A stretch of DNA of 64,000 nt. Origin: Pseudomonas sp. 10S4 (GTDB lineage Bacteria > Pseudomonadota > Gammaproteobacteria > Pseudomonadales > Pseudomonadaceae). Below the pieces are notes generated by a model. That model was given only the letters and a program-made list of their open reading frames with translations, made no database searches and had not been told where the DNA came from. Shown here piece by piece: positions 44,224-54,014 of the stretch. Positions within the stretch are counted from its first letter, which is position 1, and every line of letters begins with the position of its first letter. The position numbers and the translations under genes are program-made. The stretch is taken from assembly GCF_034344865.1 (NCBI RefSeq), contig NZ_CP133774.1, positions 6,200,001 through 6,264,000 on the forward strand, written 5' to 3'.

Positions 44224-45585
44224 ATGATCAACATCAAGGTGAAAACGCTTGGTGCGGTTCTGGCCGCCTTCGCAACGCTCAACACACACGCAGCCGAATC
44301 CCCTGAAACGGGTGAAGGCACACTGTTTCGCAGCCTGTTTGGAGACACGCTGGAAAAGGATTACGGGATTCAGGTCTCAGGCCTTTTTGACGCCGCTTAC
44401 TCTCGCAATAATCGCTCGACACACGATGAGCGTCAGGACGGTTTGAGCAATCTCCCAGTGGTTGGTTTCGCCGACGAGGGGCTGGAATGGGGTAGCTTGC
44501 ATCTTTTCGTCGACAAGCAACTGAAGGGCACCATGGTGCCACGTATCACGCCGTTGCCAGGTCCTGCGCCGAGCGAAGCCTCCTTCGGTTTCACCTTCGA
44601 AATGAACTACGGGCGTAATGCCCAGTTCGCCCGTACCACGGGTTGGGACATGCACTGGGACGTTAATTCTCCTGGTGACGACAACCTCGCCAAGGCCCAG
44701 CGCGACAAGCAGAAATTCCTTGCCATTCCCAACATCGCCGCCACTGCTTACCTGCCTTACGGCCCTGGAATCACCGCCATGGCCGGGGTCTTCGGCCCGG
44801 CGATGGGCTATGAAATCCCGCCCAACATTCGCGCTGCTCGTAACCCGTTTGCCAGCAAGAGCTACGCCTTCGTCAGCGAGCCGGGAACCGTAAGTGGCGT
44901 GCTGCTCGGTACGCGATTGTACAACGGCGAATCGTCGATTCTCGGCGCCGAACTGGGGGTAGTCCAGGGCTGGAACAACCTGCGCGACAACAACGATCAG
45001 AAGTCGGTGATGGGGGCCTTGCGTTGGCGTACTGCAGACATGCAGACCTGGGTGGACTATGAGTTCATCCTCGGCGATGAACAGAACGACAGCTTCAGCG
45101 ATGTGCAGGCTCCAACGTCGCGCCTGGTGTCACCACAAGGTCAGTTCAAACAACAACACTCGCTCAACGGCTGGCATCGTTTCGACTCAAACTGGTCGAT
45201 GGGCGCCGAACTGGTTTATGGCCGTCAGGACGGTGACGGCAAGGCCACAACCGTCGACATTATCAACGGTCCTGGTTTCGATGGCGCCCATTGGTGGGGT
45301 GCCAACGCGGTGCTCACCTACCAGCAACGCCCGGACCTCTCCTACTCGGTGCGCGCCGAACATTTTGCCGATCCCGACGGGTTCATCCTGCTGCCGGTTT
45401 CGACTGCTCGCGGCAGTTTCAATGCCCTCACTACGGGCCTGCGCTATGACCTGAACAAGTACGTCTCGTTGCGCCCTGAAGTGCGTTACGACGTGTTCGA
45501 TGGCAATGCCGACGATCACCCGTTTGGCGCGGGTCGCAACAACACGCAGCTGACCGGCCTGGTTGAAGCACTGTTTTATTTCTAA
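44224..45585 (+). CDS. Outer-membrane beta-barrel porin (BBP2-like), copy 1
   Basis: 453 residues. Signal peptide ending HAA (about 1-24); ETGEGTLFRSLFGDTLEKDYGIQVSGLFDAAYSRNN is followed by beta-strands and the barrel ends EALFYF. Resembles the putative BBP2 porin family. It shares most residues with the protein at 55406, indicating duplication. Presumably lets the aromatic acid enter. Confidence 0.88.
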   Translation: MINIKVKTLGAVLAAFATLNTHAAESPETGEGTLFRSLFGDTLEKDYGIQVSGLFDAAYSRNNRSTHDERQDGLSNLPVVGFADEGLEWGSLHLFVDKQLKGTMVPRITPLPGPAPSEASFGFTFEMNYGRNAQFARTTGWDMHWDVNSPGDDNLAKAQRDKQKFLAIPNIAATAYLPYGPGITAMAGVFGPAMGYEIPPNIRAARNPFASKSYAFVSEPGTVSGVLLGTRLYNGESSILGAELGVVQGWNNLRDNNDQKSVMGALRWRTADMQTWVDYEFILGDEQNDSFSDVQAPTSRLVSPQGQFKQQHSLNGWHRFDSNWSMGAELVYGRQDGDGKATTVDIINGPGFDGAHWWGANAVLTYQQRPDLSYSVRAEHFADPDGFILLPVSTARGSFNALTTGLRYDLNKYVSLRPEVRYDVFDGNADDHPFGAGRNNTQLTGLVEALFYF

Positions 45586-45645
45586 TCCCTTGGCGGCCGG
45601 GCTTGCGTACGGCCGCTAACCCTCAACTCCATCCGAGTAACAACC

Positions 45646-46902
45646 ATGAATAACAATAAGCATGCGTGGGATGTGCGTTACGAGTTCAAAGCGGTAGCGC
45701 TGCTGGCCTTGGGTTTCGGCCTCGTGGGCCTGGACCGGTTCATCATCCTGCCGCTGTTCCCGGTAATGATGAAAGACCTGGGCCTGAACTATCAGGATCT
45801 GGGCAACGTGACCGCGATATTGGGCCTGGCCTGGGGCATTTCTTCGATTTTCATGGGGCGGCTGTCCGATCGCATCGGTCGACGCAAAGTGCTGATTCCA
45901 GCCGTGCTGGTGTTTTCGCTGCTCGCAGGCCTTTCCGGTTTGGCGACCGGCATCGGCGGGTTGATGCTGATCCGCGCGATCATGGGCATTTCCGAAGGTG
46001 CGTTCACCCCAACAGCCCTGGCGGCCACGGCAGAGTCATCGCATCCTCGTCGGCGCGGGATGAACATCGGCATTCAGCAGGCGTTTTTCCCGATCCTCGG
46101 CCTGGGTCTCGCGCCCATTCTCGCCACACAGCTGTTACTCGTCGTGCCTTCGTGGCGCTGGGTGTTCGCAATCGTTTCGCTGCCGGGTTTCCTGCTGGCA
46201 TTGGCGATGTACCGTTACTTGCGGGAAACGCGCGCAGCCACTGCGAAAAAAGCCGAAGCCAGTGCCGCAGTGGGCCACCCGAGCTGGCTGGATGCCCTGC
46301 GCTATCGCAACGTGCTGCTGAACATCGTCGGCATGTTCTGCATGCTGACCTGCCTATTCGTGATCAGCGTGATGATGCCTAACTACTTGATGGACTATTT
46401 GCACCTGGAAGTACAGCAGATGGGCTTCGTCATGTCGGCCATCGGGCTGGGTGGTTTTCTCGGGCAATTGATCATGCCAGCCGTGTCAGACCGCATCGGC
46501 CGTAAACCGGTGGTGCTCATTTCGTTCGTCGCCACCGGCGCATTTCTTTGGTTGCTGATGGCCACTGGTGCCGAACCGGTCAAGTTATTCGCGCTACTGT
46601 TTCTGACGATTTTCTTCAACTTCAGCATGATCTGCATGACGGTCGGGCCACTCACCAGTGAATCGGTGCCGGCCGCGCTGACGTCTACCGCAACCGGGTT
46701 GGTGGTGGGCATTGGTGAGATTTTTGGCGGCGGTGTCGCGCCGGCTATCGCGGGTTATATCGCACAGCATCACGGAATCGAGAACACGATGTATCTGGCA
46801 CTCGGCGCGGTGGTGGTCGGGTTGCTGGTCGCGACCTGTTTACGTGAAACCGCACCCGCCAGAGTGGCCGAGCCTGGGGTCGAAGGCATCGACAGCGTTT
46901 AA
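45646..46902 (+). CDS. MFS importer (DHA/ACS type)
   Basis: 418 residues, twelve helices. GLVGLDRFIILPLFPVMMKDLGLNYQD and MGRLSDRIGRRKVLIPAVLV are MFS loop motifs. Last gene of the first half of the cluster, so it likely imports the aromatic substrate. Confidence 0.9.
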   Translation: MNNNKHAWDVRYEFKAVALLALGFGLVGLDRFIILPLFPVMMKDLGLNYQDLGNVTAILGLAWGISSIFMGRLSDRIGRRKVLIPAVLVFSLLAGLSGLATGIGGLMLIRAIMGISEGAFTPTALAATAESSHPRRRGMNIGIQQAFFPILGLGLAPILATQLLLVVPSWRWVFAIVSLPGFLLALAMYRYLRETRAATAKKAEASAAVGHPSWLDALRYRNVLLNIVGMFCMLTCLFVISVMMPNYLMDYLHLEVQQMGFVMSAIGLGGFLGQLIMPAVSDRIGRKPVVLISFVATGAFLWLLMATGAEPVKLFALLFLTIFFNFSMICMTVGPLTSESVPAALTSTATGLVVGIGEIFGGGVAPAIAGYIAQHHGIENTMYLALGAVVVGLLVATCLRETAPARVAEPGVEGIDSV

Positions 46903-47060
46903 CAAAATTCACTCTCCACCCGGAGAGCGACAGGAAGTCGGAATGGGATTGTTTGTTCGCAAGAACAGCTCTGCTGCGCCACGCACACGATGAGCGTGCC
47001 AGCGCCAGGCGCCACGATCGCCCGGCGCTGATTTATCCCTTGAGCGGTTCATCGAAGTAA

Positions 47061-47083
47061 GGCGCCGGCCACAAGCCGGCGCC
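47061..47083. terminator. Strong hairpin after first operon
   Basis: GGCGCCGGC pairs with GCCGGCGCC around CACAA. No T-run, but its strength and position fit a transcription barrier. Confidence 0.55.
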
Positions 47084-47172
47084 GTCTCATCTGATGTTCG
47101 CTATGACAGCGCGCAAAAACAAAGCGTCCATCAATGCGCACGCTGCGATCCCCTTCTTTGAGGACAAATCCG

Positions 47173-48798
47173 TTGTTTTTCAGAAAAATGAAGTTGGCAC
47201 CGCGCTCGATTTTCGGCTTTGGCTTGATTGGCCTGGTCGTCCTGCTGCTTGGCCTGTTCTCGTTGAGTATGGTCAAACAAATGAGCGTGCAGTCCGAAGC
47301 CATTAGAGAGATCTGGGTCCCCGCAATCATCCGGCTTGCCGCGTTGAACACAACGGAGGATCGAGCCGGAATAATGACCTTCAGGATGGTTGTTCTACAG
47401 GATCGCGTTGCCTTGGCCGCCAATCAGACTGCGTTGAAGCAAGTGCTCGAAAGCGTTCGACAGCAGCAAGATGATTTTACCGCGCACCTGCACGAAAAGT
47501 CGGAGCAGGAAATGTTCGAACGCTACCTTCAAGCCTACAAGGCTTTCAGTCATGAGCGACTCGAAGTCATTCGGCTCGCAGCAGGAGGGCAAACGGCATC
47601 GGCTATTGAGATACTGAACGGCCCCATCGATAAATTTGCCATGGAACTGGGCGTCAGCTCGGGGCAACTGCTGGATTTTTATCTGAAGCATTATCATCAG
47701 GCGGCTGAAAACGAACAGCAGACACGTGATCGTGTCGTGACCGGGGTCATTGGGGCAATGGCACTGGCCGCCCTGCTGACGGTACTGTTGGCTACGCTCT
47801 ACACCAGAAGTATTAACCAGCCTCTGCTCGACGCTCTTAAGGTAGCGGAGAACATTGCGCAAGGTGATTTGACCTCTTCAATCGACGATACGGGGAACGA
47901 CGAGCCAGCCTTATTGCTTCGAGCATTGAGGGCCATGCAGGGCAATCTTCACGACACCGTTCTGTGCATAACGGACTCTTCCACCCTGCTGGCTTCGTCC
48001 TCGCAGCAGTTTCATTCAGTGATAGCGATCGCTACGAGCGGGCTTCAGGAACAGAACAGGGAAATCGAGCAAGCCGCCACGGCTGTGAATGAAATGACGG
48101 CTGCGGTCGATGAAGTGGCGCGAACCGCATCGGCAACGGCGCACGCTTCTCGAACCACGGATGTCGCGGCACAAACTGGTAAAGCTCGGGTCGGCGAAAC
48201 ACTTGAGTCGCTCTCAGTATTAGCAGAGCGCATTTCCATTACCGCAGATCGCGTAGAGGCACTTGCAAGCAGCGTATCCGGCATTAACCGGGTGCTTGAG
48301 GTAATACGGTCTATTGCCGAGCAGACTAACCTCCTCGCGCTGAATGCGGCCATTGAAGCCGCCCGGGCGGGGGAAGCAGGTCGTGGTTTTGCTGTCGTCG
48401 CCGAGGAAGTGCGGGCATTAGCTTTTCGGACGCAACAATCTACGGGTGAGATTGAACAAATGGTCAGCGAGCTAAGCGGCGTGGCGGCGCACACATTGTC
48501 GTCCATGCAACTGAGCACGGATCGTGTCAACTCAACCTTAGGCCTTGCTCAAGAGGCGGATTCGGCGTTGCAACAGGTAACCATTGCAGTCGAGTCAATC
48601 AGTCAAATGAACATCGTCATCGCCACCGCGTCCGAGCAGCAAGCCCAGGTCTCTCGGGAAATTGACCGTAGCTTGATCAGCATTCGTGATCTGTCGGTGC
48701 AAACCTCGGCGGGCGCGGTACAGATTCATTCGACCAGCAAAGAACTGTCGCTCCTGGCCACGGGCCTGCGCGGACACATCAACAGGTTTCGCCTCTAA
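47173..48798 (+). CDS. Methyl-accepting chemotaxis protein
   Basis: 541 residues from TTG 47173, chosen because GAGG is upstream and the resulting [20 protein letters not shown] opening is typical of Pseudomonas chemoreceptors; the next ATG is 47188. Helix 1 at about 13-34, a four-helix periplasmic sensor, helix 2 at about 190-210, HAMP, then the signalling domain with [39 protein letters not shown]. No C-terminal CheR-binding pentapeptide. Probably senses an aromatic nutrient, given position. Confidence 0.92.
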   Translation: MFFRKMKLAPRSIFGFGLIGLVVLLLGLFSLSMVKQMSVQSEAIREIWVPAIIRLAALNTTEDRAGIMTFRMVVLQDRVALAANQTALKQVLESVRQQQDDFTAHLHEKSEQEMFERYLQAYKAFSHERLEVIRLAAGGQTASAIEILNGPIDKFAMELGVSSGQLLDFYLKHYHQAAENEQQTRDRVVTGVIGAMALAALLTVLLATLYTRSINQPLLDALKVAENIAQGDLTSSIDDTGNDEPALLLRALRAMQGNLHDTVLCITDSSTLLASSSQQFHSVIAIATSGLQEQNREIEQAATAVNEMTAAVDEVARTASATAHASRTTDVAAQTGKARVGETLESLSVLAERISITADRVEALASSVSGINRVLEVIRSIAEQTNLLALNAAIEAARAGEAGRGFAVVAEEVRALAFRTQQSTGEIEQMVSELSGVAAHTLSSMQLSTDRVNSTLGLAQEADSALQQVTIAVESISQMNIVIATASEQQAQVSREIDRSLISIRDLSVQTSAGAVQIHSTSKELSLLATGLRGHINRFRL

Positions 48799-48835
48799 CT
48801 CGGGCGTTCAGCATTCTTTGCGCGAGGTTTTATAC

Positions 48836-49609
48836 ATGATCGAATTCCACCAAGTCACCGCGTACCAGCAACAGACACGGGTGCTCAATCGGTTGTCGTT
48901 GAAGATTGAGCCGCACGAGCGCGTGGCAATCCTGGGCCCCAACGGCGCGGGTAAAAGCAGCCTGCTTAAATTGATAAACCGGGAGCTGTATCCCGTTGCG
49001 CAGGAAGGCAGCTACCTGAAGCTTTTTGACAGCGAAACGATTCATCTTTGGCAGTTGCGGGACAGGATCGGTTTTGTTTCGCACGACCTGCAAGAGCACT
49101 ACACGCCCTATACCACGGCATTAGAGGTTGTCGTTTCCGGGTTTTTCGGTGCCATTGGCAGTCATGAACACCTTCAACCGACGAATATCCAGGTCGATCA
49201 GGCCCGGGCAATGATGACCAGACTCGGAATTGCGCAGGATGAGGCCTGCATGTTTCAGCGCCTTTCCACCGGCCAGAAGCGGCGTCTCCTGCTGGCCCGA
49301 GCACTTGTTCATCATCCCGAGGCGTTGATTTTCGATGAGCCCGCCAATGGCCTGGACATGGGCGCCAGCCTGGCCATGCTGACGCTATTGCGCAGCTTTT
49401 GCAGTGAGGACCGATCATTGATCATCACTACTCACCACGTTGACGAGATCATTCCCGAAATCGACCGCGTGGTGCTAATCAACCGAGGACAAATTATTGC
49501 TGACGGCCCAAAACCCGACATTCTGACGAGTAAAAACTTGTCGGAGTTGTATCAGACCAGGCTACAAATCACCGAGAACAACGGTTGGTATCGCTGCTGG
49601 CACGATTGA
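48836..49609 (+). CDS. Orphan ABC transporter ATPase (ModF/YlmA-like)
   Basis: 257 residues. Walker A GPNGAGKSSLL, signature LSTGQKRRLLLARALVHHPE, Walker B ALIFDEPANGLD, and the H-switch TTHHVDEI. No permease or binding protein neighbours; it follows the chemoreceptor by 37 bases. Its 3' end overlaps the TetR gene, on the opposite strand, by 41 bases. Confidence 0.87.
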   Translation: MIEFHQVTAYQQQTRVLNRLSLKIEPHERVAILGPNGAGKSSLLKLINRELYPVAQEGSYLKLFDSETIHLWQLRDRIGFVSHDLQEHYTPYTTALEVVVSGFFGAIGSHEHLQPTNIQVDQARAMMTRLGIAQDEACMFQRLSTGQKRRLLLARALVHHPEALIFDEPANGLDMGASLAMLTLLRSFCSEDRSLIITTHHVDEIIPEIDRVVLINRGQIIADGPKPDILTSKNLSELYQTRLQITENNGWYRCWHD

Positions 49610-50360
49610 GGTTGCCGTTCAAATCAAGGCGAATCAGTGGGGGGCTCGCCGGCTCACCCGCAGCCGATGCCACTCCCGCCTGCAGGTAGGCCTTTGAAAA
49701 CGCCACGGCCTCCTGCGCCTGGGCGTTCGCCACACCGAAACCGCGCAGCACCATCAAAATGACCGCGTCGATGTAGACCTCCGGGTCGTCCACCTTGCGC
49801 AGGGTCATGCTACGAACCCCTTCCAGCGTCGCGCCGATCAGAGCATCGACGCCTGCCTGCATCGAGGGCAGTTCAAGCAAGCCCGCGTCTCGCCCCGCCT
49901 CCAGGTCGGCGAATACGTACTTCAGCAGGATCGACTCGTGCTGCACTAACTCGGCCCTCAGGAAAAACGCCGCCCAGCGACGGTCGGTATGCGCACGAAG
50001 CAGAAAAAGCCGCATCGCCGTGCTGATGCGCTCCAACGGATGAGTCAGCACGTCATACACGGGCAGGATGTGCAGGGTCATGCCGTCGGTGGCTTCCTGG
50101 CCTATGGCAGCCAATGCCTCCTCCAGTGAAGCAAAGTGTTTGTAGAACGCTCCTCGGGAAATCTGCGCCACCCGGGCAACATCCTCGATGCTGACCGAAA
50201 CCTTCGCAGGGTCGGCTAGCAAGTCCATGGTCGCCGAGAGTATTCGAGCGCGCATCGCATCACGTTTGCGCCGAGCGGTCACGGTTCGGTGATCCGGCGG
50301 TGCGTCCATGTCCGCTCTCACTGGGGCCGGACTTTCCATTTGCGTTATGCCTTTTTGCAT
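49569..50360 (-). CDS. TetR-family transcription regulator
   Basis: 263 residues from ATG 50360 (GTG 50372 and ATG 50339 are alternatives; no clear ribosome-binding site decides). HTH at about 40-85: ILSATMDLLADPAKVSVSIEDVARVAQISRGAFYKHFASLEEAL. Divergent from the second oxygenase operon, so a likely repressor of it. Tail beyond the family's end is Pro/Ser-rich and overlaps the ABC gene. Confidence 0.87.
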   Translation of the reverse strand: MQKGITQMESPAPVRADMDAPPDHRTVTARRKRDAMRARILSATMDLLADPAKVSVSIEDVARVAQISRGAFYKHFASLEEALAAIGQEATDGMTLHILPVYDVLTHPLERISTAMRLFLLRAHTDRRWAAFFLRAELVQHESILLKYVFADLEAGRDAGLLELPSMQAGVDALIGATLEGVRSMTLRKVDDPEVYIDAVILMVLRGFGVANAQAQEAVAFSKAYLQAGVASAAGEPASPPLIRLDLNGNLNRASSDTNRCSR

Positions 50361-50393
50361 CAAATCGCCCACTCGCCTAGATGAATATATATC

Positions 50394-50423
50394 TTGACGT
50401 TAAAAATATATTTTAATTAGTAT
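50394..50423 (+). promoter_or_regulatory. Promoter upstream of second oxygenase operon
   Basis: TTGACG - 18 bases - TAGTAT, preceded by GAATATATATC. Resembles the site at 40473-40518 before the FAH operon. Confidence 0.5.
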
Positions 50424-50499
50424 CAAATTCGTCACCGTGACGGATTCGTCACTATTGTGTCACATGCTCATCCAAACAATCCCAATAACAGGAAAAGCC

Positions 50500-51717
50500 A
50501 TGAATTCCGTCCTCCACAATGCGGTTGTCAATGCCCACATCGATAGCAGCGATCTTATTGCCCGCGCCAGCGGTTTGGTCGAGACCTTGCGTTCGCGTAC
50601 CCGTGAAGTCGATGAACTGGCCCGTCTGCCCGAAAACACTGTGGCCGACCTCGACGCCATCGGCGCCTTCGACCTGATGATTCCACGCCAGCATGGCGGC
50701 CTGCAAACCAGCGTCAGAACCTACATGGAAGTGGTCAGCGAAATCGGCCGTGGAGATGCCTCGGCCGGCTGGGCCTGCGCGCTGATCAATATTTGTAACT
50801 GGATGGTCGCAACCCTATATCCCAAAGCGGTCAGCGACCCCATCTTCGCCAGCGGCGGCAAGGTGCGCAGCAGTGGTGTGCTGTCGCCACGCAAAGCTAA
50901 GGTCAAGCGCCAGGCAGGCGGTATCCTCATCGAAGAAGGCCTGTGGGGATTCAACAGCGGCGTGTACCACGCACAGTGGGACCTGCTGGGGATTCCGATC
51001 GTCAACGAAGCGGGTGAAACCGTGGACCAGGGGCTGGCGCTCATCCCGATCCAGGACATCACCCTGTTGCACGATTGGGACACCATGGCACTACGCGGTA
51101 GCGGCAGTACCTCGGTGTCGGTAAAAAATCTGTTTGTACCCGATGAGCGCATCGCTTCGGTATCCAAAGCAATCGCCGGCGATTACGCGTCCACACACCT
51201 GCAAGGTAAAGCGCTTTATCGTGGAGCGTTCATCCCGCTGCTGGCCATCATCCTGGTGTTTCCGGCCCTGGGCATCGCCAAGGCAGCACTGGAAACTTTT
51301 CTCGCCAAACTGCCCGGCCGCGGCATTCAGTACACCTGGTACAGCCAACAGGACGAAGCTGCAGTGACCCACCTGCAGGTCGGTGAAGCCTCGGCCAAGT
51401 TCGATGCTGCACGGCTGGTGGTGGAGCGCTGCGTGGACGAAATCGACACCTATGCCGCTCGCGGCTCGTCTATGGACCGACAAACCCGCGCGCGCATCCG
51501 TCGCGACACCGGTTATGCCAGCCAGTTGATCTGGGAAGGCGTCGATCTGCTGGCCACAGCCAGCGGCGGTTCGCTGGCGGGTACTTCCAACCCGTTCAAC
51601 CGCCTGTGGCGCGACGCCAGAGTGGCCAATCTGCACGGTGTGGTGTGCACCTCCACCAACCTGGAACTGTTTGGGCGAATCCTGTGTGGCAAAGAGGCCA
51701 ATACACCTCTGGTGTAA
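50500..51717 (+). CDS. Group D flavin-dependent monooxygenase (acyl-CoA dehydrogenase fold)
   Basis: 405 residues from ATG 50500 with AGGAAAA upstream. Acyl-CoA dehydrogenase superfamily fold, like HsaA/HpaB-type oxygenases (FDLMIPRQHGGLQTSVRTYMEVVSEIGRGDASAGWACAL; WDTMALRGSGSTSVSVKNLFVPDERI; C-terminal NLHGVVCTS). Paired with a flavin reductase gene 61 bases downstream, so it is the oxygenase of a two-component system for a phenolic substrate. Confidence 0.87.
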   Translation: MNSVLHNAVVNAHIDSSDLIARASGLVETLRSRTREVDELARLPENTVADLDAIGAFDLMIPRQHGGLQTSVRTYMEVVSEIGRGDASAGWACALINICNWMVATLYPKAVSDPIFASGGKVRSSGVLSPRKAKVKRQAGGILIEEGLWGFNSGVYHAQWDLLGIPIVNEAGETVDQGLALIPIQDITLLHDWDTMALRGSGSTSVSVKNLFVPDERIASVSKAIAGDYASTHLQGKALYRGAFIPLLAIILVFPALGIAKAALETFLAKLPGRGIQYTWYSQQDEAAVTHLQVGEASAKFDAARLVVERCVDEIDTYAARGSSMDRQTRARIRRDTGYASQLIWEGVDLLATASGGSLAGTSNPFNRLWRDARVANLHGVVCTSTNLELFGRILCGKEANTPLV

Positions 51718-51778
51718 ATGCACGATTCAGGCAGCGGCCACGCGCACTGGCCGCTCGGCAAACTAATGGAGAATGACA

Positions 51779-52261
51779 ATGAATAACGCACACAATGACG
51801 CTGCCAAGTTTCGCCGCGTGATGGGCCGCTTTGCCACGGGTGTAACAGTGGTGACCTACGAACGGGAAAACCAACCGGCGGGTATGACGGCCAATGCGTT
51901 CCTGTCGGTGTCGCTGGAGCCGCAACTGATCCTGGTGTCGATCAAGAACGAGTCACGCTTTTGCAACCACATTAAGCAAGGCGACTGTTACGGCGTGAAC
52001 TTTTTGACCGAACAACAGGAGCACCTTAGCGGCCACTTTGCCGGGCGTGCCGTCGAGGGATTGAACGTGGCCATGAACAAGGTTCAGGGCGTGCCAATCA
52101 TCGAGGGCAGCCTGGCCCACATTGTTGCTCGGGTGGTCCAGATCCATGCGGCTGGCGACCACCAACTGTATATCGCTGAGGTGGTCGAACTTGTTGAAGC
52201 AGAACAGGCGCGGCCGCTACTGTTCTTCTCTGGCCAATACGGCAAGTTGAACGCGGCTTGA
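51779..52261 (+). CDS. Flavin reductase (HpaC-like) for the oxygenase
   Basis: 160 residues from ATG 51779, eight bases after GGAG; ATG 51773 is too close. Flavin-reductase-like domain: FRRVMGRFATGVTVVTY, GMTANAFLSVSLEPQLILVSI and HFAGRAVEGLNVAM. Supplies reduced flavin to the upstream oxygenase. Confidence 0.92.
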   Translation: MNNAHNDAAKFRRVMGRFATGVTVVTYERENQPAGMTANAFLSVSLEPQLILVSIKNESRFCNHIKQGDCYGVNFLTEQQEHLSGHFAGRAVEGLNVAMNKVQGVPIIEGSLAHIVARVVQIHAAGDHQLYIAEVVELVEAEQARPLLFFSGQYGKLNAA

Positions 52262-52310
52262 GGCCGGGAGGGTCGACGGCGAGCCAGCTTCATTGCCCCC
52301 GCGCCAACAA

Positions 52311-53210
52311 TCACAACGTTGCTGGTGCCACTGTGCCTTGATGTGCAACCCTCAGAAATGCGCGCACCGCACCGCCGGTTTCGTTGGCGCGGCTGATGAG
52401 TAGCAAGTCGGTGTGAGGTTCTACGTCGTCGAATGTTCGGTAGGTCAGGCCCGGAATGCTGACCTGCATCAACGGCGCAGGCACCATCGCAACCCCCATG
52501 CCGGAAGCAACCAGCGCGAGCACGCTTAACGTGCTGGTGGTCCGTTGAACCTTCGGCTCGCGCCCCAATACCTTGCGCAGCCCGGCCAGCATGTATTCAT
52601 CTGCGCCGTGAGCGGCATAAATGATCAACGACTCCGCGCCCAGCATTGGCACGCGCAACGTTGGCTGCTTCGCCAACGGGTGGTCTTCGGGTAATGCAAC
52701 CACTAAGGGCCAAGTGCCGATGCGCTCGAATAACAAGGCGCTGTCGAGGGCCTGACCGCCGTGACTCGGCGCATAACCCAAGTCCAATTGACCGCTCTGA
52801 ATGGCTTCGACCTGTAGCTGCGGCGCCAGCTCGCGGAGGATGACTTCCGCGTCCGGATAAGCCGCGCGAAAGGCACGAACGTCAGCCATCAACCGGCCGC
52901 TGAACACAGCGTTGCCTGCGAAGCCGATTCGCACGCTGCCCATCTCTCCACGTAGCGAACGCTGCACCACGCGCTGGGCATGCGCCGCCTGATCGAGGGT
53001 GCGCTGTGCTTCGGCACGCAACAACACACCGGCCTCCGTGAGTTCTACGCGACGACTCGTACGAAGGAACAAAGGACCACCGAGTTCCTCCTCCAGGGCG
53101 CGGATCTGCATGCTCAACGCGGACTGAACAATGTGCAGACGCTGAGCTGCCCGGCCGAAATGGCCTTCATCTGCGACAGCAAGGAAATAACGCAAATGAC
53201 GCAAATCCAT
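52311..53210 (-). CDS. LysR-family regulator
   Basis: 299 residues: MDLRHLRYFLAVADEGHFGRAAQRLHIVQSALSMQIRALEEELGGPLF. Divergent from the SnoaL-MFS-porin genes with 114 bases between, so probably activates them with an aromatic or related co-inducer. Confidence 0.93.
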   Translation of the reverse strand: MDLRHLRYFLAVADEGHFGRAAQRLHIVQSALSMQIRALEEELGGPLFLRTSRRVELTEAGVLLRAEAQRTLDQAAHAQRVVQRSLRGEMGSVRIGFAGNAVFSGRLMADVRAFRAAYPDAEVILRELAPQLQVEAIQSGQLDLGYAPSHGGQALDSALLFERIGTWPLVVALPEDHPLAKQPTLRVPMLGAESLIIYAAHGADEYMLAGLRKVLGREPKVQRTTSTLSVLALVASGMGVAMVPAPLMQVSIPGLTYRTFDDVEPHTDLLLISRANETGGAVRAFLRVAHQGTVAPATL

Positions 53211-53324
53211 AAGTGCCTTTACCCATCATAAATAGTGATCGATCGTTCATATCAATCTATTTGAAGTTATCTGTCCAGGGGAAGATGCTGGCATCAACAC
53301 CCCACCGCCCGCCAAGGACACCGC

Positions 53325-53900
53325 ATGCAGACTTACCTGGAAGACCGCCTCCAAATTACCGACCTGATTACCGGCTGGATCCATCGCGATTTAGGCCAAT
53401 GGGATCAACTGTCCAACCTTGCCCACCCCGACGGGACGATAGAAGTCACTTGGTTTGAAGGACCGTTTGCCGAGTTCGTCGAAGGTTCAAAGCGCATGGG
53501 CAAGTCCGACTTGCGTACCAAACACCTGATCGGCACGCCAGTGGTCACCATCAATGGCAGCAAGGCCATCGTTGAAACCAACGCGGTAATTGTTGGCGAA
53601 AACGTCCGGTTGGATCTGGGTTGCAGCGTGCACAACCGTTTCTACGACCTTGTCGAGAAACGCCGAGGTCTGTGGAAGCTGGTCAAGCGCCAGAGCATCT
53701 ATGACATGGGCGGCTTCACCTTCCCCCAAGGCCTGATTGAGATTGATCGTGAAACCGTGGCGCGCTACCCGCGCGAGTACGCGCCGCTTGCCTACCTTCT
53801 GGAAAAAAGCGGCTTCCCGCTCAATCGGGTATTCGCCACCCGCGGCAGCGACCTTGAACTGACCATGCGGGCCGAGGCCAGCGCGTGGCTCGCTGACTAA
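53325..53900 (+). CDS. SnoaL/NTF2-like family protein
   Basis: 191 residues. N-terminal MQTYLEDRLQITDLITGWIHRDLGQWDQLSNL starts an NTF2 cone fold with a C-terminal extension. These act as small dehydratases, isomerases or hydroxylases. No catalytic residues are certain. First gene of an operon with MFS and porin. Confidence 0.8.
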   Translation: MQTYLEDRLQITDLITGWIHRDLGQWDQLSNLAHPDGTIEVTWFEGPFAEFVEGSKRMGKSDLRTKHLIGTPVVTINGSKAIVETNAVIVGENVRLDLGCSVHNRFYDLVEKRRGLWKLVKRQSIYDMGGFTFPQGLIEIDRETVARYPREYAPLAYLLEKSGFPLNRVFATRGSDLELTMRAEASAWLAD

Positions 53901-54014
53901 TAACCCGCTATCGCCCACTTCACAACAGAGATTTTCTCGCAGCCAACAACCGCTTTGATCCTGCGTCCCGAACAGCGCCACTACCGAAAATAATTACAAC
54001 AGAGGTATTCACTC

